From CAZAMP01 sp964486455 (GTDB taxonomy: Bacteria; Eisenbacteria; RBG-16-71-46; CAZAMP01): 64,000 nucleotides of DNA. A model generated the notes under the pieces. It saw only the letters and a list, made by a program, of their open reading frames with translations, was not told the DNA's origin and did no database searches. Numbering within the stretch: the first letter of the stretch is position 1; every line of letters starts with the position of its first letter. The translations under genes and the position numbers were made by a program. Below are positions 63,990 through 64,000 of the stretch, piece by piece. Location of the stretch: assembly GCA_964486455.1 (NCBI GenBank), contig CAZAMP010000023.1, positions 1 to 64,000 on the forward strand, written 5' to 3'.

Positions 63990-64000
63990 GGCGCGTTACT

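Overview
The window is a GC-rich bacterial chromosome segment with no rRNA, tRNA, CRISPR array or transposase that I can see. Three secreted proteins end in FlgD-Ig-type tails (NPFNPQTTVRYD and relatives). With an alternative complex III operon, an exosortase-H-type module and many secreted beta-helix or propeller proteins, this points to the FCB side of the tree, most likely Candidatus Eisenbacteria or a close relative. The assignment is inference.

Layout. (1) 1-3768, minus strand: the edge of a probable class 1 DISARM anti-phage locus, with a DrmD-like SNF2 helicase, an upstream 139-aa unknown, and the next gene starting in an ATGA overlap at the window edge. (2) 4348-13633, minus: an efflux operon (beta-propeller protein, membrane-fusion lipoprotein, two different RND permeases). 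(3) 14214-17624: a large FlgD-tailed secreted protein. (4) 17997-22826: an arsenosugar-type radical SAM protein with a DUF2064 transferase, then a DPM-like glycosyltransferase, a glycerophosphodiesterase and an Ldh2-family dehydrogenase. (5) 23238-25804: a cluster of small secreted peptides. Each is driven by a sigma-54 type -24/-12 promoter with a shared upstream inverted repeat, and a fourth promoter drives a decayed copy. (6) 25921-27183: a TlpA-like thioredoxin. (7) 27292-36882: ActABCDF plus caa3-type CoxB and CoxA. ActE and subunit III are absent, and CoxA lacks several residues normally needed by proton-pumping oxidases. (8) 37081-42792: a lipoprotein, a DUF3179 protein, relics of heme O synthase and of a PQQ propeller, and a C10 peptidase/beta-helix protein. 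(9) 43052-45119: cysK-cysE behind a cysteine-rich leader peptide and an intrinsic terminator, which looks like a cysteine attenuator. (10) 45013-46718: an exosortase, its partner membrane protein and a divergent single-copy substrate. (11) 46794-52093: a giant Ser/Thr kinase-AAA-TPR protein, an FmdB zinc ribbon and a phosphofructokinase. (12) 52221-63943: a choice-of-anchor-B/LVIVD protein, a YihY/BrkB membrane protein, a secreted PLD-like protein with an outer-membrane-like neighbour, a beta-helix protein, and an MbnP-MbnH pair.

The best candidates for undescribed biology are the sigma-54 small-peptide cluster (23.2-25.8 kb), the cysteine-leader attenuator (43.05-43.31 kb), and the Act-Cox respiratory operon whose CoxA lacks the cross-linked tyrosine. 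The exosortase with a divergent substrate and the secreted PLD-like protein are also worth attention. Domain assignments come from reading motifs by eye; no database search was run.
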